64,000 nt of DNA from an uncultured Pseudomonadales bacterium (GTDB taxonomy: Bacteria > Pseudomonadota > Gammaproteobacteria > Pseudomonadales > Azotimanducaceae). The stretch covers positions 620,001 through 684,000 of the forward strand of contig CATOTI010000002.1 of the NCBI GenBank assembly GCA_951813295.1, given 5' to 3'. The stretch's first letter is position 1, and each line of letters opens with the position of its first letter. The notes beneath the pieces are model-generated. The model saw only the letters and a list, made by a program, of their open reading frames with translations, ran no database searches and had not been told where the DNA came from. The position numbers were made by a program, and so were the translations under genes. Positions 49,603-57,777 of this stretch are shown here, piece after piece.

Positions 49603-50799
49603 GTGTCGCGCTCACTCAGTCACGGCCGTCAGGTCGTGGCTATTCCCGGACCTTCCGCCATCCCCGACCGGGTTCTCGCCGCCATGAACCAGGCGATGCC
49701 CAACATCTACGAAGGCGACCTCGTCGATATCTCGCATACGCTGTTCGAAGACTTGCCAGCGATCGCGCGTACCTCAGGCGAACCGTTCATCGCGATCTCG
49801 AACGGGCACGGCGCTTGGGAAATGGCACTCACGAACACACTCAGCAAGAACGATCGTGTGCTCGTGGTCGAATCCGGCCGGTTTGCCGCCGCCTGGGGTG
49901 CGATGGCCACGACGACAGGACTCGAGATCCAGACGCTTCCTGGCGACGACCGCACCGCTGTCGACCCGAACCACGTCGAATCCGCGCTACGTGCCGACCC
50001 GAACCATCAGATCAAAGCGGTACTCGTCGTGCAGGTCGATACGGCGACGTCGGTACGTAACGACATCGCCGCGATCCGGCAAGCCATGGACGCCGCGAGC
50101 CACCCCGCACTTCTGATGGTCGACTGCATCGCTTCACTCGCTTGCGAGCGCTACGAGATGGACGACTGGGGGGGCGACGTCACGGTGGCCGGATCTCAGA
50201 AGGGGCTCATGGTCCCGCCCGGCCTCGGTTTCGTGTGGGTCAACGAAAAAGGAATGGAGGCCTACAAAACCGCCGACCTCAAGACCGGTTATTGGGACTG
50301 GGGACCGCGGGCCGGGCTCGAAGGCCACTACCTGCGCTATTGCGGCACGCCCCCCATCCAGCACGTGTACGCCCTACGAGAAGCGATGGACATGTTGAAT
50401 GAGGAAGGCCTCGAAAACGTCTGGTGGCGCCACGAACGTCTCGCCAACGCGATCCGCGCGGCCGTCACAGCATGGTCGGCCGGCGGCGACGTCAGCTTCA
50501 ACATCGAAGACGAAGGCCACCGATCAAACGCCGTCACGACCGTGCTGACCGGCGACATCGACGCCAACGAACTGCGGCGCATCGCCGAGCAGGAAGCGGG
50601 CCTTGTCATTGGGATCGCCCTGCCAGGTTTCGGCAATGCCTTCCGGATCGGCCACATGGGACACATGAACCCGCCCTTGGTACTCGGCGTGCTCGGTACG
50701 CTCGAGGCGACGCTCTTACGGCTCGGTGCCCGACTGCCGGAGTCCGGCGTCGGTGCGGCCGCCGCCTGCCTCGCCTCGGACCTCGCCAAGGCCGAGTAG
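49603..50799 (+). CDS. Class V aminotransferase (alanine-glyoxylate/serine-glyoxylate type)
   Basis: PLP enzyme of 398 residues in the class V aminotransferase family. It begins HGRQVVAIPGPSAIPDRVLA, a common start for serine-glyoxylate and alanine-glyoxylate aminotransferases. The PLP lysine is in VAGSQKGLMVPPGLGF, with Asp of the pyridine-nitrogen site in LMVDCIAS. Near the C-terminus FRIGHMGHMNP is typical of this group and binds the substrate carboxylate. The start GTG at 49603 has GAGGAG about 7 nt upstream. It lies 100 nt after the IPNS-like gene and 2 nt before the lyase gene, indicating an operon. It may convert glyoxylate to glycine or an amine donor to its keto product. Confidence 0.88.
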   Translation: MSRSLSHGRQVVAIPGPSAIPDRVLAAMNQAMPNIYEGDLVDISHTLFEDLPAIARTSGEPFIAISNGHGAWEMALTNTLSKNDRVLVVESGRFAAAWGAMATTTGLEIQTLPGDDRTAVDPNHVESALRADPNHQIKAVLVVQVDTATSVRNDIAAIRQAMDAASHPALLMVDCIASLACERYEMDDWGGDVTVAGSQKGLMVPPGLGFVWVNEKGMEAYKTADLKTGYWDWGPRAGLEGHYLRYCGTPPIQHVYALREAMDMLNEEGLENVWWRHERLANAIRAAVTAWSAGGDVSFNIEDEGHRSNAVTTVLTGDIDANELRRIAEQEAGLVIGIALPGFGNAFRIGHMGHMNPPLVLGVLGTLEATLLRLGARLPESGVGAAAACLASDLAKAE

Positions 50800-50801
50800 C
50801 C

Positions 50802-52169
50802 GTGCCGGAGGAAACCGCCGCCCGTATCGTCGATCCCGGCATCCGCGAGCTGCTGTCGACGGAATCGCTCTGGCAATCATGGCTCGACGTCGAGGTAGCA
50901 CTCGCGCGAGCCGAAGCGGACCTCGACATCATCCCGGCGGCATCCGCCGAAGAGATCGCCCGCAAAGCAAAACTCGACCTGCTCGATCTCGACGCCGTGC
51001 GCGACGGCCTCGCGCGCACTGGCCATTCCCTCGTCCCGCTGATCTGGGAACTCGATCGCATCTGCGAGGGCGAGGTCGGCGGCCATGTGCACTGGGGTGC
51101 AACGACCCAGAACATCACCCAGACCGGGCTGCTGCTCTCGCTCAAGCGCGCGCACCTCATCATCACCCGGCAACTTGCGGAGCTGCTGCTGGTCCTCGCC
51201 GATCTCGCCGAGCGGACGCGCGACATGCTCATCCCCGCTCGTACCCACGGTCAGCACGCCGTCCCGACGACATTCGGCCTGAAGGTCTCCGTCTGGATCG
51301 ACGAATACGCACGCCACCTCGACAGGCTCCGCCAGTGCGAAGATCGTGTCTTCGTGACCATGCTCGGCGGCGCCGCGGGCACGCTCGCTTCGCTCGGCGC
51401 GGCCGGCCTCGACGTGCAAGCGAAGATGGCTGAGTACCTCGGTCTACCCGCGATGCGTAATCCCGCGCGAACGCTCTACGACCACCAGGCGGAGTACGTC
51501 ACGGTGCTCGGCCTGATGGCAGCGACCGGCGGCAAGGTCGGCCGAGAAATCTTCACCCTCATGCAGCAGGAATTCGGCGAGGTCGAAGAACCCGTTCCGC
51601 CCGGCACGGTGGGTTCCAGCACCATGCCGCAGAAGCGCAATCCCAAACTCGCCCAGGACTTGATCGCCGCCGCCGCCGAGGCACGCGCCCTCGTCCCGCT
51701 CGCACTCGAAGCCGTCGAAGCCGAACACGAAGCCGATCGAACCAACTCACTCATGATGACCCGCGCCATCACGCAAAGCGCGATCCTGACCGGCGACATG
51801 CTCGCCACGCTCAACGTCATGCTCGGCGGGCTCTCCGTTTTTCCCGACCAAATGCGCAAGAACCTCGACCTCTCGGACGGCCTGATCATGGGCGAAGCGC
51901 TCATGCTCGAACTCGGCCGCGCCATCGGCCGACAACACGCCCACGACGTCATCTACGACGCCGCCCAAGCCGCCGCCACCAGCGACGCCACCTTCCGCGA
52001 ACTCCTCGCCGCCGACCCGCGCATCACCGACACCCTGGCTGCGGAGCAAGTCGACGCGCTGCTCGACCCGGCACGGTATACGGGCTTATCGGCGGAGATG
52101 GCACAGGACGGGGCGCGGTATGCGCGGGAGATCGCGCATGCGGTTGGTGCGAATCGCGGGAAGGCGTGA
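50802..52169 (+). CDS. Aspartase/fumarase-superfamily lyase (PcaB/adenylosuccinate-lyase-like)
   Basis: Helical tetrameric lyase of 455 residues. The signature loop is GSSTMPQKRNPKLAQDL, which holds the catalytic Ser in this superfamily, and GHVHWGATTQNITQTG and ARTHGQHAVPTTFGLK are the other two conserved regions that build the active site. The match is closest to 3-carboxy-cis,cis-muconate cycloisomerase and adenylosuccinate lyase-like members. It begins with GTG two bases after the aminotransferase stop. The pathway is unknown; a beta-elimination that yields fumarate or an unsaturated acid is typical. Purine enzymes are not nearby, so a catabolic role is more likely. The C-terminus is normal. 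Confidence 0.87.
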   Translation: MPEETAARIVDPGIRELLSTESLWQSWLDVEVALARAEADLDIIPAASAEEIARKAKLDLLDLDAVRDGLARTGHSLVPLIWELDRICEGEVGGHVHWGATTQNITQTGLLLSLKRAHLIITRQLAELLLVLADLAERTRDMLIPARTHGQHAVPTTFGLKVSVWIDEYARHLDRLRQCEDRVFVTMLGGAAGTLASLGAAGLDVQAKMAEYLGLPAMRNPARTLYDHQAEYVTVLGLMAATGGKVGREIFTLMQQEFGEVEEPVPPGTVGSSTMPQKRNPKLAQDLIAAAAEARALVPLALEAVEAEHEADRTNSLMMTRAITQSAILTGDMLATLNVMLGGLSVFPDQMRKNLDLSDGLIMGEALMLELGRAIGRQHAHDVIYDAAQAAATSDATFRELLAADPRITDTLAAEQVDALLDPARYTGLSAEMAQDGARYAREIAHAVGANRGKA

Positions 52170-52298
52170 TTCGCACGCTGCAGGCTATTCAGCGGTGTTT
52201 TGACCAGCGAAGCCCGCTGCTTTTTGAAGATCCTGCGAAATGCGCGGGGTCAGCCTGGAAACTGTCGATCCGGCGCCAGTTTGAGGCTGGAATATCAT
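52170..52298. other. Non-coding stretch after the lyase gene
   Basis: No convincing gene. Short readings exist but carry no recognisable domain. The end of this stretch (GAGGCTGG... up to ATGG) resembles the leader seen in front of the palindromic repeat at 59.27 kb and probably belongs to the same repeat unit. Confidence 0.5.
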
Positions 52299-52716
52299 GG
52301 CTCTTTCTTCTAGGGGGGACCCTCCGGGTCCCCCCTAGGACCCCCCTGCGTCGCGGCGTTGCCGCGCCGGCTCGAGGTCATCGATTTCGCTGACTGGGGT
52401 ATGCCGGCTTTAGGACTAATTTGCCCTTAGGAAGGCTGTAGCGAACCTATCGGCCTGCGAATCATTTCCAGGAAATCGAGCGCATGCAGGATCCTGCAAA
52501 CGCGTCCCAGCACATCCTACAAATCCCGCTCGATCTCGACCGACGCCTTCCGGCGAAAACGCCTACCACCGGGGTCCCCGGCGCAAAGCGCGCCAAGGGG
52601 GGAACCACCCGCAGCGATTCCGCGCCGCAGGGCGCGCGGCGAGATTCCCCCATCCGCCAACTCAGACTCAGCGCCGGTCCGGCGGGGGCGTGGGGGCAGA
52701 GCCCCCACAAGAAAGA
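52299..52716. repeat. Composite palindromic intergenic repeat, copy A
   Basis: GC-rich element of about 0.42 kb with inverted ends. The left end is CTTTCTTC followed by a 12-bp hairpin at 52311-52337 (TAGGGGGGACCC, loop TCC). The right end, read on the minus strand, is CTTTCTTG followed by an 8-bp GTGGGGGC hairpin at 52690-52708. The interior (52575-52690) is closely similar to the segment 59590-59700 of copy B. Readings in this stretch are not protein-like and differ between copies in frame. It is therefore a dispersed non-coding repeat and not a gene. Confidence 0.7.
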
Positions 52717-52974
52717 TGTATGGGCCACCCCATCGTTGCAACAGTCATTGGCGACTTTGGCAATCAGTCGGTCTGCACAAATGTATCCGGCCTGTTAATG
52801 GGCTATTTCACGCCCTGGCCTGAGTGGGATCCGCGGCTCGTCGGCTCAATTGGCAAAGCGGGTTCGTAGACCCCTTTTTCTTGCCCGAGCTTCGACGAAG
52901 CTGGATCGACTGATGAAGCCTGCCGCTAACGAGATGCCCGATGGGCAACCAAAATCCGTTCCCTACAACTGCCG

Positions 52975-54000
52975 CTACGCGCGCCCTGGATCGTACTCCT
53001 CACCACTGCGCAGGACTGCCCATGACAGGCGCGCCAGTTTGTTCGCTAACGCCGTGATGATCACGTTCGGGTGCAAGCCCCGCGCCTCAAGGTCATTCAG
53101 CCAAACACCTAGGCGGTGATCCTCCCGGCACAGGTTGTAGTAGCAGCTGCGCGCGCCGTGTATCAGCAGACTCCGAACGTAGCGGTTGCCGCGTTTGCTG
53201 ATCCCCAGCAATCGCGTCCGGCCGCCTGTCGAGTGTTGCCGTGGCACCACCCCGAGCCACGCCGATACATCTCGGGCGCGTGTGAACTGCTCACCCTTGC
53301 CGATCGCCGCCACCAACGCCGTCGATGTCAGCGTGCCAATGCCCGGAATCGTCTGCAGACGCCGGCAGTCATCGCGCTCTCGCGCGATCTGCTCGATCTC
53401 CCGGGTAATCGTGCGAACTTCATCATCTAAGTAACGCCACTGTCGTTGCAGTAATCCCAAAAGCGCGCGCAGACGCCGCGACAATGTGCTCTCGTCGTCC
53501 GCCAGTATCGTCGGTAAGGCCTTCGACAACGCTGTCGGACTCGTGCGCACCGTGATACCTCGCTCCAACAGAAACGCTCGGATCTCGTTGATGACGCTTG
53601 TGCGCGTCTTCATGAGCTGCTGACGGACGCGGTGCAGGGCTTGCTGATCGTGTTGCTCGATCGTCTTGATCGGCACATATCGCATGGTCGGGCGCCGCAC
53701 CGCCTCCGCAATCGCCAAGGCGTCGTTGAAGTCGTTCTTGTTGGTCTTCACGTACGGCTTGACGAACTGCGCTGCCATCAATCGAACGTCATGACCGTCG
53801 CGTTCAAACTGCCGCGCCAGGTGTTGTGAACCAGCGCACGCTTCCATGCCGATCACACATCGGCTGTGAGTGGCGACAAACTCAGCAAGCTTCGATCGGC
53901 TGAACTGCTGCCGGAAGACCGGCTTACCCGTGTGCGTCGTACCGACCACGTGGAAGGTGCTCTTGCCGACATCGATACCTAGGGTCACGATCTGCGTCAT
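52975..54000 (-). CDS. IS110-family transposase (DEDD recombinase)
   Basis: Full-length transposase of 341 residues. The N-terminal RuvC-like DEDD domain starts TLGIDVGKSTFHVVG (Asp10), followed by a Glu in IGMEACAGSQHLAR and Asp residues in KTNKNDFNDALAIAEA. The C-terminal transposase_20 domain contains RRLQTIPGIGTLTSTALVAA and GISKRGNRYVRSLLIHGARS, where a Ser is the candidate nucleophile. The gene appears intact and active. Upstream is a hairpin that includes the start codon. Family members move through an RNA-guided (bridge RNA) mechanism in which non-coding ends of the element determine target choice. Confidence 0.93.
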   Translation of the reverse strand: MTQIVTLGIDVGKSTFHVVGTTHTGKPVFRQQFSRSKLAEFVATHSRCVIGMEACAGSQHLARQFERDGHDVRLMAAQFVKPYVKTNKNDFNDALAIAEAVRRPTMRYVPIKTIEQHDQQALHRVRQQLMKTRTSVINEIRAFLLERGITVRTSPTALSKALPTILADDESTLSRRLRALLGLLQRQWRYLDDEVRTITREIEQIARERDDCRRLQTIPGIGTLTSTALVAAIGKGEQFTRARDVSAWLGVVPRQHSTGGRTRLLGISKRGNRYVRSLLIHGARSCYYNLCREDHRLGVWLNDLEARGLHPNVIITALANKLARLSWAVLRSGEEYDPGRA

Positions 54001-54066
54001 GGGATGGTCTCCTCGAGGGGACGTCGTGTGGGGACACTGATTGTCCACTCGGGGTGGACCATCCCA
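54000..54066 (-). promoter_or_regulatory. Hairpin leader overlapping the IS110 transposase start
   Basis: On the minus strand TGGGATGGTC (54066-54057) pairs with GACCATCCCA (54009-54000), the latter ending on the A of the ATG and just after the Shine-Dalgarno GAGGAG. Inside, GTCCAC and GTGGAC form a second 6-bp hairpin. The structure could hide the start codon of full transcripts, or be part of the bridge RNA region that lies next to the transposase gene in IS110 elements. Which one is not decidable here. Confidence 0.5.
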
Positions 54067-54067
54067 T

Positions 54068-54110
54068 TAGCAATCAGAATCCCAGCCTACTCCTCCGGTC
54101 AGTCAACGCT
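54068..54110 (-). repeat. Repeat leader relic flanking the IS110
   Basis: On the minus strand this stretch reads GACTGACCGGAGGAGTAGGC and then TGGGATTCTGATTGCT. It closely matches 59241-59274 in front of copy B (GACTGCCCGGAGGAGTAGGC followed by GGGATTGCTGTTGGC). In copy B the TTTTTGCTTG-hairpin end follows at once; here IS110 follows instead. Confidence 0.6.
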
Positions 54111-54188
54111 TCCCAGCCCGCCGAATCAGCGCTTTCCAGATCGTCGAGCGACACTTCCCAGCGCCGCAAAATCCCCCACCAAACCCCA

Positions 54189-54581
54189 TCAACCCGGCCC
54201 CTCCTCAAACCGCACCACCCCGTCCGGCATCACCTCCCACGCCGCCTTCGAGCCCACAAAAATATGCATGCCGATCTCGACTTCCGGATCGCCGTCGACG
54301 CAGCCAAGCGTGACGCCGTGCACATTACCTTCCCAGGTGCCGACGAGCGTGGATCCGCAGCGAGAGCAAAACCGCAGGCCGAATCCATGGGCCGAATCGA
54401 AGGTCGTGAGCGTTTCCTCGCCCGTGATCCAGGTGAATGAACCCGGCACCACCTCGGCGTAAGCCGAAGCCTGGGCGCTGAAGGTCTTGCGGCATTGCGA
54501 GCAGTGGCACGACCGCGCATCCCGGAGGGGTTGATCGATCGAATAGGTCACCGCACCACAGATACAACCACCGGTGATCAT
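54189..54581 (-). CDS. GFA/CENP-V-family zinc protein
   Basis: Small zinc protein of 130 residues. Cysteine patterns are GGCICGAVTY, SCHCSQCRKTF and RFCSRCGSTL, the two-zinc arrangement of the GFA (glutathione-dependent formaldehyde-activating) family. The ATG at 54581 (MITGGC) is chosen because the cysteine-rich domain starts there. Its start overlaps the end of the phosphatase gene by 4 nt. Members of this family are widespread and mostly of unknown activity; direct formaldehyde-glutathione chemistry is doubtful for many. It may act on glutathione adducts. Confidence 0.87.
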   Translation of the reverse strand: MITGGCICGAVTYSIDQPLRDARSCHCSQCRKTFSAQASAYAEVVPGSFTWITGEETLTTFDSAHGFGLRFCSRCGSTLVGTWEGNVHGVTLGCVDGDPEVEIGMHIFVGSKAAWEVMPDGVVRFEEGPG

Positions 54582-55117
54582 GAGGTTTTCCTTCTGGGGG
54601 ATCGGTCGAGCGTGACGTTGTAGCTCTCGAGCGTCCATCGTCCGTCAGCGCGGATCCAACGGGTCATCGAAAGAAAATCAGGCTCGAGCCAGGCGCGCCG
54701 GGCGCGGCGGGGGATCTCGAAGAGGCCGAGGAGCGACGTGACGATGACACCCGCGTGGGTGATCGCGACGATCGATTCGCCAGCATGCTGATCCGCCAGC
54801 TCGTTCAAACGCGCCACGACCCGTGTGATGCCACGCTCGAGCGTTTCGTGGTCTTCCGTCCCAATCTCATTGAGTCTGGGGTCGATCACGAACGGTGGTA
54901 GAGCGATTTCCGCGGCGATCAGATCAGCGGTTTCCTGGGCGCGCCGCAACGCACTGACGTAGCACGCCGCGACGGCTTCGAAGCGTCCGCTGGCGTCGTA
55001 GGACCGAGCCCACTCGACGGTATCGTCCCGACCGCGCGTCGAAACGGCGACCTCGTCGCCCCGAGCAACCGCGGTATCCACCGCTGCATGACGAATCAAA
55101 GTGAGATCCATCGCCAC
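54578..55117 (-). CDS. Histidine phosphatase (phosphoglycerate mutase-like) family protein
   Basis: Histidine phosphatase superfamily protein of 179 residues. The phospho-accepting His is in TLIRHAAVD (His10 with Arg9), and the second His is in VAITHAGVIVTSL (about 120). The internal SALRRAQETADLI with Arg and the Glu-rich RLNEIGTEDHETLE are typical of small broad-specificity phosphatases (GpmB, CobC, SixA-like). The GFA gene start overlaps its end by 4 nt and a DAO-type oxidase gene lies 15 nt upstream, so the three form an operon. Substrate unknown. Confidence 0.88.
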   Translation of the reverse strand: MAMDLTLIRHAAVDTAVARGDEVAVSTRGRDDTVEWARSYDASGRFEAVAACYVSALRRAQETADLIAAEIALPPFVIDPRLNEIGTEDHETLERGITRVVARLNELADQHAGESIVAITHAGVIVTSLLGLFEIPRRARRAWLEPDFLSMTRWIRADGRWTLESYNVTLDRSPRRKTS

Positions 55118-55132
55118 CTCACGCAGACCAAG

Positions 55133-56236
55133 TCAGATGAATCGCGCGGGATCAATCGCCTGGACGAGGTCGGCGTCAACCGAATCAGGCGTGTTGCCGA
55201 GAACAAGCTCTGCGGCAAACGCGCTTAATCCGGGTGCCGTCTGCACGCCGTAACCCCCCTGGCCCGCGAGCCAGAAAAAACCTTCCGCGCGGGGATCGAA
55301 TCCCACGACGAAGGTCTTGTCCGGTGCAAACGTGCGAAGCCCCGCCCAGGGCTGATGGATTCGCGCCACCTCGAGCGTCGTCGCACGCGTCAATCGATCG
55401 ACGGCGATAGCCAAGTCGATTTCCTCGGGTCGTGCATCCACGGGTGCCGAAGGCGTTTCATCGGCCGGCGACACGAGAAGCCGTCCAGCGTCGGGCTTGA
55501 AATAGAATTCTTCGTCTGCGTCGACGACCAACGGCCAGTCGCGGCTGTCGACGTCGGCCGGTAGATCGATCAGGAAGGCGGTGCGGCGTTTCGGCACGAG
55601 GCCAAGAGCTTCGAGTCCGGCCAGCCCCGCGGTCTCGTCCGCCCAAGCGCCCGATGCGTTCACCACGGCCCCGGCACCGATCTCTCCACTGCTCGTTCTG
55701 ACGGTCCAGCGGTCTCCGGACCGCTCTAGGCCGAGGACTTCGGCGTTCGTAACGAGCTCTCCACCCGCACGGCGGAAAGCCCGCAGGAACGCTTGCAGAA
55801 TCGCGTCGACGTCGAGATCGCCACCGCCGGCATCGAGTAGCCCGGCGTCGGCGTAGGTACGCGAGATCACCGGGACCAGACGGATGACGCCGTCCACGTC
55901 GAGGCGCTCGAGGTCACTCACCTCTTCTTCCTGCGCCGCCAGGGTCGCCGCTTGATCGGCACGGCCGAGGAAGATCACGTCGCGCGGGTTCAGGAAGCGC
56001 ACGTCGGTGAAATCATCCGGCGGCGAGCGGTAGAGCGATTCACTCTTCGCCGTGAACCGTCGCACGACCTCATTGCCGTAGGCCGGCGCGAAGAACGCCG
56101 CTGATCGACCTGTCGAGTGGTAGCCCGGCGCGTCTTCGCGCTCAACGAGGATCACCTTCGCCGCAGGCGCGAGACGCGCGGCGACTGACGCCCCCGCGAT
56201 ACCGGCACCAATGACCACGACATCGGCTGTGTGCAT
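55133..56236 (-). CDS. FAD-dependent oxidoreductase (DAO/glycine oxidase type)
   Basis: DAO-family flavoprotein of 367 residues. FAD motif VVVIGAGIAGASVAARL at 6-22, then EREDAPGYHSTGRSAAFFAP (a typical FAD-adjacent loop). AVVNASGAWAD and WAGLRTFAPDKTFVVGFDP are common to glycine/D-amino-acid and sarcosine oxidases. The C-terminal FFWLAGQGGYGVQTAPGLSA completes the fold. It probably oxidises an amine or amino acid, or a hydroxy acid. It is the first gene of a three-gene minus-strand operon with a phosphatase and a GFA protein, and is divergent from the MlrC gene. Confidence 0.87.
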   Translation of the reverse strand: MHTADVVVIGAGIAGASVAARLAPAAKVILVEREDAPGYHSTGRSAAFFAPAYGNEVVRRFTAKSESLYRSPPDDFTDVRFLNPRDVIFLGRADQAATLAAQEEEVSDLERLDVDGVIRLVPVISRTYADAGLLDAGGGDLDVDAILQAFLRAFRRAGGELVTNAEVLGLERSGDRWTVRTSSGEIGAGAVVNASGAWADETAGLAGLEALGLVPKRRTAFLIDLPADVDSRDWPLVVDADEEFYFKPDAGRLLVSPADETPSAPVDARPEEIDLAIAVDRLTRATTLEVARIHQPWAGLRTFAPDKTFVVGFDPRAEGFFWLAGQGGYGVQTAPGLSAFAAELVLGNTPDSVDADLVQAIDPARFI

Positions 56237-56322
56237 TCTTCCTCCAGAGGCCGGCGCTCGCGCATCATACGAGCTTCACGAGCCGCGACCATCCGCGGGC
56301 TCGCCCACGGGAGACGGACGAG

Positions 56323-57774
56323 ATGCGCATCGCGTTGGCCGGCATCAGCCACGAAACGAATACCTATTGCATGGAAATGACGCCGCTCAGCGCGTTTTCC
56401 ACGCTGCGTGGGGAAGAGGCGTTTCGGGCTCGCGGCTCGGAGACCGCACTCGGCGGAGCACTCGCGGCGTGTGACGAGTTCGGTATCGAGCCGCTGCCGA
56501 TCCTCATTGCCGGAACGCAACCATCCGGCACGATCGAACGCGCGGCCTACGAGCACATGCGCAACGAAATCGCGGAAGGTATCGATGCGACATCGCCCGA
56601 CGGCGTCTATCTCGACCTCCACGGAGCCGGCGTCGTCGACGGCTATGACGATCTCGAAGCGGACCTCGCCGAGACGATTCGCCACATCGTCGGGCCGGAC
56701 GTACCGATCACGGCCAGCTTCGATCTGCACCGCAACGTAACACAACGAATGGCCGACGCACTCGATGGTGTTTTTGCGTGCCACCACTATCCGCACATCG
56801 ATATGCACCTGCGGGCCCGCGAGGCCATCGAGCTCATCCACGGCATGCTGACGGAGGGATTTCGGACGACAGTGCAAGTGGAGTCCGTACCCATTCTCAT
56901 GCCGACGACCACGACGTTCGAAGGCATCGGGGAGAGCATGATCGAGCGGGTGCTCGAGTCGGAATCCGATGGTGCCTTGATCGACGTGAGTTGGTTCCAC
57001 GGGTTCCCTTACACGGACATCCCCCACGTCGGTTGCCATTTCGTCGCCACGTCCCGCAATGGCGGAGACGCGGGGCGTCGCGCGATCGATACGCTAGCGC
57101 GTACGTTGTGGAACGAGCGCGAAAGCTACCGGCCGGTAAGTTTGAGTGCCGACGAAGCGGTCGCTGAGGCGGCGCAGGCGACGAACCGGCCCGTCGTCAT
57201 CAACGAAACCTCCGACAATTGCGGCGGCGGAACGCCCGGCGACGGGACGCACCTGCTGCGCGCGATGCTCGAAGTGAAAGTACCGAACGCGGCCTTCGGT
57301 TTTATCGTCGATGCCGAAGTCGCGGCCCAAGCGCACGACGCGGGCGTCGGTTCGATGATCGACGTTCGCCTCGGTGGAAAAACCGACGATCTGCACGGCG
57401 AAACGCTCGAACTATCGGTCTACGTCAAAGCGCTGCATGACGGCCACATCACCATGCAGGCAATGGCGAAGGGCGCCCCGCTCAACCTCGGACCGATGGC
57501 GCGCCTCGTCGTCGACGACTTCGACATCCTCGTGGCCAGCCGCCGTTCACAAACCTTCGATCCCGAACCTTTCCTCGCCCTCGGCATCGACGTGCGCCGG
57601 CTCGACACGATCGCGCTCAAGTCGAGTAACCACTTCCGCGCGGGTTTCCAGGACATCGCGGGAACGATCGTCACGGCCGATCCGCCGGGTCTCACCACGC
57701 ACCACATCGAGATCTTCCCGCGCCAACTCGCGCCCGGGGCGATGTGGCCGATCGACGACGCCGCGCACTACTAG
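56323..57774 (+). CDS. mlrC: M81/MlrC-family metallopeptidase-like protein
   Basis: Protein of 483 residues closely following MlrC, the microcystin-degradation enzyme that also occurs widely in bacteria without microcystin degradation. It starts RIALAGISHETNTYCMEMTPL. The conserved segments DGVYLDLHGAGVVDGYDDLE, ITASFDLHRN, ACHHYPHIDMHLRA and NETSDNCGGGTPGDGTHLL are the family core. Metal-binding His/Asp residues are probably in DLHGAG, DLHRN and HIDMH. Substrate is uncertain; a small amide or ureido compound is more likely than a cyanotoxin. The DAO gene is divergent, 86 nt away, and the beta-lactamase-fold gene is convergent (3 nt). Confidence 0.85.
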   Translation: MRIALAGISHETNTYCMEMTPLSAFSTLRGEEAFRARGSETALGGALAACDEFGIEPLPILIAGTQPSGTIERAAYEHMRNEIAEGIDATSPDGVYLDLHGAGVVDGYDDLEADLAETIRHIVGPDVPITASFDLHRNVTQRMADALDGVFACHHYPHIDMHLRAREAIELIHGMLTEGFRTTVQVESVPILMPTTTTFEGIGESMIERVLESESDGALIDVSWFHGFPYTDIPHVGCHFVATSRNGGDAGRRAIDTLARTLWNERESYRPVSLSADEAVAEAAQATNRPVVINETSDNCGGGTPGDGTHLLRAMLEVKVPNAAFGFIVDAEVAAQAHDAGVGSMIDVRLGGKTDDLHGETLELSVYVKALHDGHITMQAMAKGAPLNLGPMARLVVDDFDILVASRRSQTFDPEPFLALGIDVRRLDTIALKSSNHFRAGFQDIAGTIVTADPPGLTTHHIEIFPRQLAPGAMWPIDDAAHY

Positions 57775-57777
57775 CCT

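Larger units (their letters stand above)
52717..54070 (-). mobile_element. IS110-family insertion sequence (boundaries approximate)
   Basis: About 1.35 kb element containing a full-length IS110 transposase gene and short non-coding flanks. The two outer neighbours fit together as the two halves of the dispersed repeat: a GGAGGAGTAGGC-type leader on one side (54068-54110) and the CTTTCTTG-hairpin end on the other (about 52712). This suggests insertion into a copy of the repeat. IS110 elements have no terminal inverted repeats and no fixed target duplication, so exact ends cannot be read by eye. Confidence 0.6.

Noticed and set aside
52311..52337. GC-rich hairpin as an intrinsic terminator of the lyase gene
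   Set aside because: The stem is strong, but no T run follows on the plus strand, and the same type of hairpin occurs at the ends of the dispersed repeats.
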